Counted from the first letter of the stretch, positions 16,281-24,997 are shown. The stretch: DNA of 64,000 nt from Alphaproteobacteria bacterium (GCA_018336035.1 JAGXRD010000098.1:8001-72000), one strand, 5' to 3'. The notes: generated by a model not told the origin, from the sequence alone. Numbers and translations are program-made.

Positions 16281-17664
16281 AGTCTTCAAGACAATCGGGT
16301 TTCGATTGGCTCTGCTCTATGCAGGGCTCTTCAGTGTGTCGGTGCTCATCCTTTTCTCTGTTGTCTATGTTGTTACCGGCAATGCCCTGCGCGACGGACT
16401 AGTTCACATCGTGTCGGCCGAAGTCGCATCCCTGAATGAGGAGTATGAGGAAGATGGCCTGATGCATGTGAGGGACGAAATAGGAATTCGCCTCAATGCT
16501 GGGCTGCGTCCTTCCACGTATTATCTATTGCTCGACCCGGCCGGGCAGCGATTGGCGGGTACTCTATCGCCGCGGAAGCCTGTAGTGGGCTGGCACGAAC
16601 TCCAGCAGCCCAGCTCTGGTGAAGAGGCGTCGGCACCGAACGGTATCGCTCGAGAGCGCGTGTTGCTGGCGTTCGGTCAGAAATTTGAGGACGGCAGCTT
16701 TCTCCTGGTTGCCGAGGACAGCTTCAGGGTTGTCGAAGCACAGGAAGCAATTATCAGGGCCTTTGTTGCGGCATTTGCGCTGATTATCGTCCTTGGCTTC
16801 GGTGGCGGCATCCTGCTGAGTACCGGCTTCCTGCGCCGCATTGATGAGATTTCGCGGACGGCTCAGGTCATCGTCACTGGTAATTTACGCGACCGCATCC
16901 CGACCCGGGGTACCGGTGACGAAATTGATCGTCTGGCGCAGGGTCTGAACGAAATGTTCGACCGGTTGCAGGCGCTTATCGACAGCCTGCGCCAGGTCTC
17001 CAACGACATAGCCCATGACCTGCGCACCCCGTTGAGCCGCTTGCGGCAGAAGCTGGAGGCAGCGCAGGCAAAGAGCACTACCGTCGAGGGATACAAGAGT
17101 GCCGTTGGTCTCGCCATCTCAGATGTTGACGCCATTCTCCAGACTTTCGCGGCCCTGCTGCGGATTGCCCAGATTGAAGCTGGCACGCGCAAGGCGGCTT
17201 TCAGCGCAGTCGACCTGTCCATTTTGTTCCGATCGATATGCGACACCTATTCGGCTGTTGCCGAAGATAATGGCCAGGTTATCAGCGCCGATATTGCGGA
17301 TGGTGTTCTGGTGCATGGCGACAAGGAGTTGCTGACCCAGATGCTTGCAAATCTGGTGGAAAATTCCATCCGGCATTGTCCGCCGGGAGCGACGATCCAT
17401 TTCGGTCTTATGGATGGAGTTGATGGCGTTGTCGGAACAGTGTCTGACAATGGCCCGGGCATTCCCTTGGACGCTCGCGAAAAGGTATTCCGCCGTTTCT
17501 ACCGCCTGGAAAGCAGCCGCACGACAGCAGGCAATGGATTGGGGCTGTCGCTGGTTTCGGCTGTAGCAGAGGTCCATCACATCCAGGTGACGCTGCATGA
17601 TAAAGCGCCGGGCCTGGTGGTCCGGCTGGCTTTTCAGAAGGAGAGCGTGCATGGGGGCGATTGA
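16267..17664 (+). CDS. Sensor histidine kinase (HAMP, HisKA, HATPase)
   Basis: This 465-residue inner-membrane kinase has membrane segments at about residues 12-35 and 165-190 enclosing a periplasmic sensor domain. A HAMP segment, a HisKA domain with the phospho-His in DIAHDLRTPLSRL, and a catalytic domain with ENSIRHCPPG (N box), DNGPGIPLD (G1), FRRFYRLE (F box) and GNGLGLSLV (G2) follow. It overlaps the response-regulator gene by 14 bases and the cation-efflux gene by 14 bases. The sensor domain has no metal-binding Cys/His cluster that I can point to, so the signal is unknown. Confidence 0.93.
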   Translation: MRLNRVFKTIGFRLALLYAGLFSVSVLILFSVVYVVTGNALRDGLVHIVSAEVASLNEEYEEDGLMHVRDEIGIRLNAGLRPSTYYLLLDPAGQRLAGTLSPRKPVVGWHELQQPSSGEEASAPNGIARERVLLAFGQKFEDGSFLLVAEDSFRVVEAQEAIIRAFVAAFALIIVLGFGGGILLSTGFLRRIDEISRTAQVIVTGNLRDRIPTRGTGDEIDRLAQGLNEMFDRLQALIDSLRQVSNDIAHDLRTPLSRLRQKLEAAQAKSTTVEGYKSAVGLAISDVDAILQTFAALLRIAQIEAGTRKAAFSAVDLSILFRSICDTYSAVAEDNGQVISADIADGVLVHGDKELLTQMLANLVENSIRHCPPGATIHFGLMDGVDGVVGTVSDNGPGIPLDAREKVFRRFYRLESSRTTAGNGLGLSLVSAVAEVHHIQVTLHDKAPGLVVRLAFQKESVHGGD

Positions 17665-18253
17665 TCCGGGCGATAACATTGAGCTCAGGAAAGCCGTCAA
17701 GTTCGTCGCTTGCGCCAACCTGGCTTATTTCGTTATCGAGTTCAGCGTCGCATTGTCGATCGGCTCGGTGTCGCTGTTCGCAGATAGCGTCGACTTCCTG
17801 GAAGATGCTTCGGTCAATTTCCTCATCCTGCTTGCGCTGGGTTGGTCTCTCCAGGCGCGCAGTAGGCTGGGCATGGCGCTGGCAGCTATCCTGCTGGTTC
17901 CCGGCCTTGCCACGGCGTGGATGGCTTGGGAGAAGTTTTGGGCCCCCGTGCCGCCGGAGCCGGTCGCCCTGACATTGGCTGGCCTTGGCGCTTTGGCCGT
18001 GAATGTCACCTGCGCCTACATCTTGGCCCGTTTCCGGCATCACAGTGGCAGCTTGACCAAGGCGGCTTTCCTGTCCGCCCGGAACGATGCCTATGCCAAT
18101 GGGGCCATTCTGGTTGCCGGTGTTGTGACAATGTATTGGGCCTCGGGCTGGCCGGATCTTGTTGTCGGTATTGGCATCGCCGTCTTGAATATCGGTGCCG
18201 CCAATGACGTCTGGAAAGCAGCCCGGATGGACAGCAGACAGGCCCAGACCTGA
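17651..18253 (+). CDS. Cation diffusion facilitator-like membrane protein
   Basis: This 200-residue protein has about six membrane segments. The region around residues 20-50 (EFSVALSIGSVSLFADSVDFLED) and SARNDAYANGAIL near residue 140 match the metal-site helices of CDF (CzcD-like) transporters, where HxxxD and DxxxD pairs bind Zn2+ or similar ions. Here the usual His of the first pair is Asp (ADSVDFLED). It lacks the long cytoplasmic C-terminal domain of full CDF proteins. ATG 17651 lies in the kinase gene end, so it is translationally coupled to the two-component system. Metal export or sensing is likely, but the ion is unknown. Confidence 0.8.
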   Translation: MGAIDPGDNIELRKAVKFVACANLAYFVIEFSVALSIGSVSLFADSVDFLEDASVNFLILLALGWSLQARSRLGMALAAILLVPGLATAWMAWEKFWAPVPPEPVALTLAGLGALAVNVTCAYILARFRHHSGSLTKAAFLSARNDAYANGAILVAGVVTMYWASGWPDLVVGIGIAVLNIGAANDVWKAARMDSRQAQT

Positions 18254-18373
18254 GGGCCGCTAACTGGTTTGCAATTGCCCGACGGCGAGAAATATTATCC
18301 GAAATCACGGAAGTTTAGACCTGCTGAATCGTTTTAGATTGAGGGTGGACAAAAAGGTTCTCTAAACGAGGTG

Positions 18374-18391
18374 CGGTCTGTTATTAGACCG
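18374..18391 (-). terminator. Possible weak hairpin after the transfer operon
   Basis: CGGTCT (18374-18379) and AGACCG (18386-18391) pair around a 6-base loop, about 30 bases past the relaxase stop on the minus strand. A T run appears only some 20 bases later, so it is a weak terminator at best. The remaining 18254-18418 spacer shows nothing else. Confidence 0.3.
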
Positions 18392-18418
18392 GGAAGCTTC
18401 GTAGCAGCATTCTGTAGA

Positions 18419-19894
18419 TCAGCGGAACAGTTCTTGATTGGCTGAACGCTTTGGTGTGCGAAGGGGTTTAATCGCCTCAATGATCTGCCGCTGCGACATA
18501 ACAATGGCCATGGCCAGTGGGTCTGTTGAGGCCTCAAAGATCAGAAAATCCCGCCAGGTCTTGAATGCCAGCACCAGCAGCGATTTCCGCTGCCGCTGCA
18601 GTGTCAGGTAGCGACGCCAGAGCCTGGCCTGGCCAGGATGGCTAGTGATCGGCCGTTTCCGATATTGCTTGCGCGGGCCGCTGAGCGGCCTTTGGCGCGC
18701 TCCAGGTATCGGCCTGGTAGCAGACCCACGGCCCGCCGCCCGGTGCTGCGCCGCGCCCCTCGTGGCCAGGATCTGCTGCGCCTGGCGGGAAGGGGCCTGG
18801 AACGCTCCCAGGCGCTTCTGCAGGGCGGCCTTGGAATATGCGCGGCCGATGGTGCTCGCTTTGATCGATGCGCCACGTTTGCCAGAATCCAGCACCAGGC
18901 CGTTGCCCTGCAGCCGCAGTTCCAGCCCATATCGTGCCAGGCCGACATGCAGATCCTGCCATGTTTCGGACTGACGAAAGGCTTTAGCCAGATCGTCGTT
19001 TTGGGGCGCAGTTCCGGCTTGGCCTGGCTGACGATCGTTCGCCCGATCGCCAGAGCGATCGAGCTGGCTATCGGAGGCTTGCTCCGCCGTGCGATCGGCA
19101 ACTGGCGGCCGAAACTGACCAAGCCGAGTTTCTAGAGATTTCATCGACAGAAGCCGGTCAACAGAGCTGGCTTTTACACGATGCTTCCCATTCGCGTCAG
19201 CAATCACCAGGCCATTGCCGTAAGGCTGCAGCTGAAGGCTGAAACGCGCCATGCCGTCATGCATATCCTGCCAGGTCGACGACTGATCGAGGGCGGCCAT
19301 CAGCTCGGCTTTATTCTCGCGCACATAGCCGTCGAAACTCTGCTCCCAGGTGTGCGCCTCTTTATCCAGGGCGCGCTGCGGCCGTCGTTCAGACTGCAGC
19401 TTGTCAGAGCGGCCAAGATCGACCTTCAGGCCGTGCTTATGTTCCATGGCGCGGCTGACTTCCTCAAGGGTCTTGAAGTCACGGAGCGGCGTATAAGCTT
19501 TCAAGGTGTCGGGATGGATCTTGTTGATCGCAATGTGCATGTGGAAGTTGTCAGTATTCACATGCGTTCCGACAACGCGCTGGTGCTCGGCATAGCCGAG
19601 CGCTTTGGCAAACTCGCTCTCAATATCCTTCAGGACATCGAGCGGCGGATGCTCGTCACGGAATGAGATCATCAGGTGGTAGGTTTTGCCGATCTTTGTG
19701 CGCTGATTAAGTGCTTGCGTCGCCTTGACCTCAGCAATGGCCAGATCTAGGCCATCAAGGCCGTCGCCGGCATTGCAGTTCTCAATCCAAAAGGATTCCA
19801 GCTTCTCGCCTTCATCCTTGGCAGCTGCGATGTAATTCGCCAGGCCGGCGAAATCGTCGTTCGCAGGCTCGATATCGATACGCTTGGGAATCAC
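18419..19894 (-). CDS. traI: Relaxase TraI, MOB-P family, IncP type
   Basis: This 491-residue protein cuts oriT and stays bound to the transferred strand. The N-terminal 160 residues match RP4 TraI closely (from memory): Tyr21 in GLANYIAAAKD is the likely nucleophile, KTYHLMISF and LGYAEHQRVVGTH follow, and TDNFHMHIAINKIHP is the His metal site. After the nuclease domain come two copies of a 65-residue unit (residues 198-262 and 302-366, with WQDMH/WQDLH and GNGLV). The protein is shorter than RP4 TraI. It starts with GTG, 15 bases after the upstream stop, and ends the transfer operon. Confidence 0.92.
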   Translation of the reverse strand: MIPKRIDIEPANDDFAGLANYIAAAKDEGEKLESFWIENCNAGDGLDGLDLAIAEVKATQALNQRTKIGKTYHLMISFRDEHPPLDVLKDIESEFAKALGYAEHQRVVGTHVNTDNFHMHIAINKIHPDTLKAYTPLRDFKTLEEVSRAMEHKHGLKVDLGRSDKLQSERRPQRALDKEAHTWEQSFDGYVRENKAELMAALDQSSTWQDMHDGMARFSLQLQPYGNGLVIADANGKHRVKASSVDRLLSMKSLETRLGQFRPPVADRTAEQASDSQLDRSGDRANDRQPGQAGTAPQNDDLAKAFRQSETWQDLHVGLARYGLELRLQGNGLVLDSGKRGASIKASTIGRAYSKAALQKRLGAFQAPSRQAQQILATRGAAQHRAAGRGSATRPIPGARQRPLSGPRKQYRKRPITSHPGQARLWRRYLTLQRQRKSLLVLAFKTWRDFLIFEASTDPLAMAIVMSQRQIIEAIKPLRTPKRSANQELFR

Positions 19895-19909
19895 GGCTTC
19901 GGCTGCAGA

Positions 19910-20494
19910 TCACATCGACAGGACACGTTCGCGGACCTGGGCGACAAGGCCGACACCCAAGGCTTGCTCTTGTTGAGCAGTGTAGGCGAGGGCGGCAACA
20001 CGAATATTGTGCCGCCGTGCATCGAGGATCTGTTTTTCAGTGTCCGTCAGCCGTGACTTGTCGGCATTCAGCAGGCGCGCGTTGTGCGACTGAAAGAATT
20101 GCCTGGCAGCATCGCGCGGCACGCCGCCAATTCGGCTCTTGGCATTTCCGTGGCTGGCATCGATGGCGAGGTACAAATCCGGGTCTTTTACCAAAGGCAG
20201 CATTTTCTGCGCCTGGCCCAGCTCGGTCAGAGCAGCTGCCAAGCTGGAACGCATCGAGGGGCTGTTGCTGTAAAAACGCGCATCGTTCTTAAGGAAGCCG
20301 GCCTCTGCAGAAATGATCAGGTCGACATCGCCCGACTTGCCGATAGCCTTTGTGGCCTCCAGAAGCATGTCCTGGCTGAGACGGTACTGCTTTGCTTCCT
20401 TGCTGCGCTCGCGGCCAATATAGGCGGCGCGCTCATTCACCATGTTCTTAGCCAGGCGGACCAGAAGCCCCTGGTTGGTATCAGGCGTCGACAT
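19910..20494 (-). CDS. Conserved-looking transfer-operon protein, unknown function
   Basis: This 194-residue soluble, mostly helical and charged protein has no signal peptide or membrane segment. The start is MSTPDTNQG at 20494; a longer in-frame start overlaps the previous gene more. It lies between the TraJ-side genes and the relaxase, so it may be a relaxosome helper. I recognise no motif. Confidence 0.75.
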   Translation of the reverse strand: MSTPDTNQGLLVRLAKNMVNERAAYIGRERSKEAKQYRLSQDMLLEATKAIGKSGDVDLIISAEAGFLKNDARFYSNSPSMRSSLAAALTELGQAQKMLPLVKDPDLYLAIDASHGNAKSRIGGVPRDAARQFFQSHNARLLNADKSRLTDTEKQILDARRHNIRVAALAYTAQQEQALGVGLVAQVRERVLSM

Positions 20495-20738
20495 GGCGAT
20501 CCAGCCAGCCCTTGCCGAACTGGCGGTCGGCTTCATCGGTACGCAGGCCCATGGCCCGCACCTGGTCGGCTCCCAGAAAGTCCTTCAGCCAGAGCAGCGA
20601 CTCTGCGGGGTAGATCATCTGGCGCATCAGTCGATCTTCCTCAGCTTCATCGCCACGACGCGCAGCGTCGAGCACCAGCGGTAGAAGCTCATCATTCCGA
20701 GCAAAACGATTCAGATCAGTTTCGGAATACTCAGCCAT
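20481..20738 (-). CDS. Small hypothetical transfer-operon protein
   Basis: This 85-residue acidic protein (MAEYSETDLNRFARND) contains a leucine/tryptophan segment (YPAESLLWLKDFLGADQV). Its start overlaps the traJ stop as TAATG, and its end overlaps the next gene by 14 bases, so it is clearly inside the operon. No family was recognised. The size and place suggest a small relaxosome or regulatory factor. Confidence 0.7.
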   Translation of the reverse strand: MAEYSETDLNRFARNDELLPLVLDAARRGDEAEEDRLMRQMIYPAESLLWLKDFLGADQVRAMGLRTDEADRQFGKGWLDRHVDA

Positions 20739-21073
20739 TAGTTCAGCTCCCTGACTTTCGTTTTAAGCAAAGTCTGTGTTTCGCGGATGCTATCAAAGAG
20801 GCCGTGAAAATCCATACCATCGGGTAGGACTAGGCTCTCATCATCGAGAATTAGCTTCATAAGATTCCCAAGACGGGCCAAATCGGCATTGATCTTCAAC
20901 AGATCGCGGACGATCAGATGCTTGTCGTTTGCTGCCATTGGCTGACGGCCTGACGTCAGCCTACAGATCAACTCAGAGAACGACTGCCCTGTGCGCTTGG
21001 CCAGGGCTTCCAGATCGGCCTTGTCATGCGGAGTGGGGTAGAATTTCGCCAGCACGCGATTCTTGAGCGGCAT
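20738..21073 (-). CDS. traJ: TraJ/MobC-like relaxosome accessory protein
   Basis: This 111-residue DNA-binding protein has an N-terminal ribbon-helix-helix-like part (RVLAKFYPTPHDKADLEALAKRTGQSFSELI is the region, residues 6-36). LLKINADLARLGNLMKLIL follows, which is the diagnostic TraJ/MobC segment and corresponds to RP4 ARINGDLGRLGGLLKLWL. TraJ binds an inverted repeat beside nic and recruits TraI. Here the gene is about 11 kb away from oriT, not next to it as in RP4. The large palindrome at 9607-9622 is the likely target. Confidence 0.85.
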   Translation of the reverse strand: MPLKNRVLAKFYPTPHDKADLEALAKRTGQSFSELICRLTSGRQPMAANDKHLIVRDLLKINADLARLGNLMKLILDDESLVLPDGMDFHGLFDSIRETQTLLKTKVRELN

Positions 21074-21093
21074 TCTCTGACCCTGCCGGCGCT

Positions 21094-22299
21094 TTAAGCG
21101 CTGACCTGGTTGGACGGCAACGCCGGCATTTCGCCGGAGCCGGCTGACCAGATCCAGGACGCCAGCTTACTATCCTGGGCGAGGGTGGACACCTCGGCCG
21201 AATACTCGTCGCTGGAGCCTGGCGGCACGACGTACAACGCAGTTGGTGCCGGTTGCGTGTCTATCGCCACCGCGCAAGCCAGAGGCTTGGAAGATGGCAG
21301 ATTGTACCGCAGGCCCTTCATAAAGCGCCTACCGCTGGCAGCCAGGCCGTCCAGCACCATTTTCTCATAAACGCTGTCAAACGGGAGCCAGCTATCCGTA
21401 ACGGTCATCAGGGCAGCTTCCTCGACAGAAGCAATGCCGGTTTGCTCAACGCTGAATGTGGCGATTATCAGCAGCTTCGTGCCCTCAATGCCGTCCCACA
21501 GTCCCAGCTCGACCGCGAACCGCTTCACCAGCCGCTTGTGTATGTCGTCGTTGAGCATGAAATGGCAGTCAGGAAGGTGTTTGAGGACGATCTTGTGGCC
21601 GTATCGGCTGGGGGACAGCTCCTTGACCTCCCCAATCACCATCATCAGCCGCCTGGTTCCCTTTGTCGGGCTGGCCACCTTGCCAAAATAGGCAATGCGC
21701 CGTGCGGTAGCGTCGGCGTGACGTTCAGCGTTGAAGGTTTCCGGCATGTACAAGATGTCGACCAGGTTGACGCCCTTTGCCGATTTCTCAGCGGCAGCCT
21801 GCAGGAGATATTTGCGGATCACGAACCAGCTCCGCTTGCCCGCCATCGAGGGCGACCAGCGATTGAAGCCGGCTTGCTCCCACAAATAGTGAAGTACACC
21901 GCGCAGCGTGAGCTTGCTGCCATCGGTCTTGACACTGTCGGCCTCGCCGTCGCCGGGAACCGGCGCGGCACGGCCGCCAGTCTTGGAAAGTGAAAAATCG
22001 AATTTGAGGGCTGTTATACCAGTGTCAGGGCTTTCCTGGATGGCCGTGCCCATCACTTGGCCTAGTCCGGACAGCTCTGCAGGCGGTTCGTAGGAATCAC
22101 ACGAAGGGTGGTGAGACCCGCCAGAGTCCGGCATCCGCTTGATGACGTGCTTTCCCTGGATCCGGGCGACGTACATTTCGACGCCGGTAGCGACGCATAG
22201 GCAACGCGGCCTGCTCTTAGAACCACGAACTGCAGCTAAGGCCTGGTCGAAGCCGGAATCATCCGAGCGCAGCCGAGTATTGCCAACCAGATACATCAT
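21094..22299 (-). CDS. DUF1173 family protein
   Basis: This 401-residue protein has the N-terminal hallmark of DUF1173 proteins of conjugative plasmids: RCLCVATGVEMYVAR, then IKRMPDSGGSHHPSCDSYEPP with conserved Cys and His that could bind zinc. It has no signal peptide. The function of the family is not known. It lies between TraJ and the DnaA-like protein, overlapping the latter by 4 bases. Members are common in IncP-like and trb-type elements, so it is probably a transfer accessory gene. Confidence 0.8.
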   Translation of the reverse strand: MMYLVGNTRLRSDDSGFDQALAAVRGSKSRPRCLCVATGVEMYVARIQGKHVIKRMPDSGGSHHPSCDSYEPPAELSGLGQVMGTAIQESPDTGITALKFDFSLSKTGGRAAPVPGDGEADSVKTDGSKLTLRGVLHYLWEQAGFNRWSPSMAGKRSWFVIRKYLLQAAAEKSAKGVNLVDILYMPETFNAERHADATARRIAYFGKVASPTKGTRRLMMVIGEVKELSPSRYGHKIVLKHLPDCHFMLNDDIHKRLVKRFAVELGLWDGIEGTKLLIIATFSVEQTGIASVEEAALMTVTDSWLPFDSVYEKMVLDGLAASGRRFMKGLRYNLPSSKPLACAVAIDTQPAPTALYVVPPGSSDEYSAEVSTLAQDSKLASWIWSAGSGEMPALPSNQVSA

Positions 22300-22808
22300 C
22301 GTGGGGTCTCGTTTTTGTGAGGGATAGCGACAACCAGGGCAGCGATCAGATCGGCCGCACGGTTTGCGTCCATCCGCCTGGCCTTGGCAAATGCAACAGC
22401 CAGGTCGGAAAACACCTGCTCTGCGTTGTCGTCCGCTAAAGCCAGAATGCCGGCGTTGCCGGCGACGGCCTCTGAAATGTCGAGAAGCCGGCCGAGCCGA
22501 CGCTGAAATCGTGGTGACCGCAGTTTGAGAATCTCGATCTGGCTTTCGGCATACATGATGGTCGTATGGTCGCGGTCACCGAACAGCTCGCCAAGAGCAG
22601 GAAAGCTAAGGCCGGTAACCCTTCGAGCAACATGAATCGCTGCGGCCCGAGCGTGGAATGCCGGCGTGCTCCTGTCGCGGCCGACGAGCTGGGAGTGCGA
22701 CACCTCGAATATGCGCGAGGCATAGGCGATGATCTGCAGCACGCAGGCTTGCTTTTCAGTAAGGGAAGGGGCGGCCGACACATTCGGCCGCCCGATCAGC
22801 GCATTCAC
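22296..22808 (-). CDS. Stand-alone DnaA domain IV-like DNA-binding protein
   Basis: This 170-residue protein has residues about 35-105 that match the DNA-binding domain IV of DnaA: SHSQLVGRDRSTPAFHARAA is followed by LSFPALGELFGDRDHTTIMYA, where GxRDHTT is the DnaA-box-reading motif. The AAA+ ATPase domain of DnaA is absent. A C-terminal helical tail follows. The start is GTG at 22808, overlapping the ArdC-toprim stop. It could bind DnaA boxes and act on replication of the excised element, or repress transcription. HdaA/DnaA fragments of this kind are seen in some mobile elements. Confidence 0.8.
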   Translation of the reverse strand: MNALIGRPNVSAAPSLTEKQACVLQIIAYASRIFEVSHSQLVGRDRSTPAFHARAAAIHVARRVTGLSFPALGELFGDRDHTTIMYAESQIEILKLRSPRFQRRLGRLLDISEAVAGNAGILALADDNAEQVFSDLAVAFAKARRMDANRAADLIAALVVAIPHKNETPR

Positions 22809-24997
22809 AGCCCCATTCCGCGAACGAGCTGCGCGGCCTTATGAAACAGGCCTGGCTGCCTTTGCTTGTCCGGAGCCTGGCCCAGCTGCTTCTGCAGCTC
22901 AGTGGCAACAGCCGCTGCGCCGCGCTCCTTCTGCAGGTCGTTCCAGTCAGTAAGGCCTTTTGCCTTTTCATGTGGGGAAAGGGGCGGAATTAGAACTTGG
23001 GCACCGATGGCCTGAGCGGCTTCCTGGGCCTTAAGAATGCCGACGTTGCCCATAGGCCGACTTTCCAGCTTGTGGTCATTGTCAGCTGCAATGGCAAATT
23101 TGCCGTCGGGATATCGGTCGCGTAGAGCCTGGCTAACCGGAAGGAGATTGCCAGCATTGAACGCGATAACGACCGGCTTGCCCGTCTGTTCAAACAGAGT
23201 CGCACCAGTCGCATATCCTTCGCAGACGATAGCGGTTTCTCGGCCGAGCTTATTGTGGGGATCAATTACAAACATCACCCCCTTCTGCCGTCCGTTCTTT
23301 AGGAACAGCTTGGCCCCATCTCGATCAATCTTCTGCAATGAATGCATCTCACCGTCGATATCATTGCAGGGGACTAAAAGCGCGCCGCGCTCATTCACCT
23401 TGAGTCCATAGCTCTTGACGCCCTTGGCTTCCAAATAGGTGTGGCTATTGGCTGGGAGGTTGGAGATGATCTGAGAAGCCCTTTCGACGGGGAAGGCGCG
23501 TTCCCAAATATCGGATGCGGTGTATGCAGCCAGCTCTTGCTTAGATGCCAGCTGTTGATTCCGCTGCTCGCTGCGGGTTTTTGCTTCAACCTGCAGGGCC
23601 TGTCTTTCGGCCGGACCTGGAACGTCGATATCGGACACCCATTTGTGCAGCTCGTTGGTCTTGAAGTTCTTGAGCTGACCGTTGGCGCGGCCGTCTGGGA
23701 AGGCCCGGTATGATGCGGTCAAGACTCCCGGCTTGTCGTCATCGAGCGGGGCGCGATGCCACGAGCCGTCCATTACGGGTGCCTCTTTGAGCACTACGCG
23801 ATGTTCTCTCAGGAATGCCGCGAATTGTTCAGCAGGCGAGGGCGCTGTAATGCGCGCCGGCACATTGCTTGTCCGCCATTGTTTGACCGCTTCCAGGTCA
23901 TGGCCTTCATGGACGTACCAGCTTTTATGGGAACCATCCCACCTCGCCCCGGCCGACTTGGCGGCTTCTTTTTCTTTGAACGGCACCTGCAGCCAGATCT
24001 TCGGCTGCCGCTGCAGGATTCGCGCCGGCTCAGGCGCTTCGAGCTGCTGTTCTTCCATCTTCGTCGCCTTTCTCTGCGCCTGCATTTCTTGCTCGATTTC
24101 CTGGCGTTTGCTGGGATCGAGGATCCAGGTCGCAATACGATCCGCGTCACGGGCAGCCTGGAAAAGAGCATTCCGGTCGTCTTTGAGCACTTTAAGCCAA
24201 GGGGCGGCATAGGAGGCGTGCCGCTCGGGGAAATGGCCGATTGCGAGCTGACGAGCCACCATGTAGCTGGAGATCTCCGCCCTTAATTCCTCGCGCGCAT
24301 AGACTTCCGATCCGAATGGTCCAAATTCGCGATCCATCCGGGAGCGGTGACCAGTCGCGTGGCCCAACTCGTGGAGGGCCGTGGCGTAGTAGTCATAGGC
24401 TGTATCGAAAGCCGACATGGGCGGCAAATGCATCTGATCTGACATAGGGCTGTAGAACGCCCTATCGCTTTGATCATTGAGAAGCTTGACGCCAGATTCC
24501 TGCAGGATGCCGTCAGCTGAAACAATCGGGTCGAAGAATAGCTGGTTTGCCACGTAAGGCGGCATTCCCTCGACCTGTTCGGCGTTGAACACCTTGGCGT
24601 AAAATACCGATGGCCTGGTGAGCTGTACTTCGCGGTAGAACTGTTCGCCTCGGGCATCCAGAACCGGGTTGCCGGCGTCGTCACGAACGGCCTCACGCTC
24701 CGACCATTTCCAGTATTCGATGGTGGTGGCGCGCTCGCCCTTGCGAACCTGGGCACCAAGAGCCTCGGCTTGATTGTGGGTCAACCAGCGAGGATCTGAA
24801 TAACCCTTCATTTCCAGCCAGAGTCGGTTGATGCCCTGGTATGGCTTATTAGTCGCCGGATTGAATGCTCGGTCCGCGACGATCCCCGGATTCCAGGGCT
24901 TCTGCCAGGGTGCGGTGCCTGCCTCAATCTGCTTGTAGATTTCGTCTGCGACTTCGTCGCGCCAGGACGGCCGCTGAGTGGATTTATCCTTGCTCAT
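22805..24997 (-). CDS. ArdC-like antirestriction N-domain fused to toprim primase
   Basis: This 730-residue multidomain protein begins with an ArdC-type ssDNA-binding domain (WQKPWNPG, residues 1-120) and a zinc metallopeptidase segment with HELGHATGH near residue 220. A DUF5710-like domain (WLQVPFKEKEAAKSAGARWD) follows near residue 355. The C-terminal part is a toprim primase domain with AIVCEGYATGATL (catalytic Glu) and FAIAADNDHK (Asp-x-Asp type). It likely enters the recipient or acts there, protecting incoming single-stranded DNA from restriction and priming the complementary strand. It overlaps both neighbours by a few bases. Confidence 0.88.
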   Translation of the reverse strand: MSKDKSTQRPSWRDEVADEIYKQIEAGTAPWQKPWNPGIVADRAFNPATNKPYQGINRLWLEMKGYSDPRWLTHNQAEALGAQVRKGERATTIEYWKWSEREAVRDDAGNPVLDARGEQFYREVQLTRPSVFYAKVFNAEQVEGMPPYVANQLFFDPIVSADGILQESGVKLLNDQSDRAFYSPMSDQMHLPPMSAFDTAYDYYATALHELGHATGHRSRMDREFGPFGSEVYAREELRAEISSYMVARQLAIGHFPERHASYAAPWLKVLKDDRNALFQAARDADRIATWILDPSKRQEIEQEMQAQRKATKMEEQQLEAPEPARILQRQPKIWLQVPFKEKEAAKSAGARWDGSHKSWYVHEGHDLEAVKQWRTSNVPARITAPSPAEQFAAFLREHRVVLKEAPVMDGSWHRAPLDDDKPGVLTASYRAFPDGRANGQLKNFKTNELHKWVSDIDVPGPAERQALQVEAKTRSEQRNQQLASKQELAAYTASDIWERAFPVERASQIISNLPANSHTYLEAKGVKSYGLKVNERGALLVPCNDIDGEMHSLQKIDRDGAKLFLKNGRQKGVMFVIDPHNKLGRETAIVCEGYATGATLFEQTGKPVVIAFNAGNLLPVSQALRDRYPDGKFAIAADNDHKLESRPMGNVGILKAQEAAQAIGAQVLIPPLSPHEKAKGLTDWNDLQKERGAAAVATELQKQLGQAPDKQRQPGLFHKAAQLVRGMGL

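Noticed and set aside
18254-18418. Transposon end at the cargo border
   Set aside because: I compared it by eye with the left cargo border (9676-10011) and saw no matching inverted repeat or target duplication.
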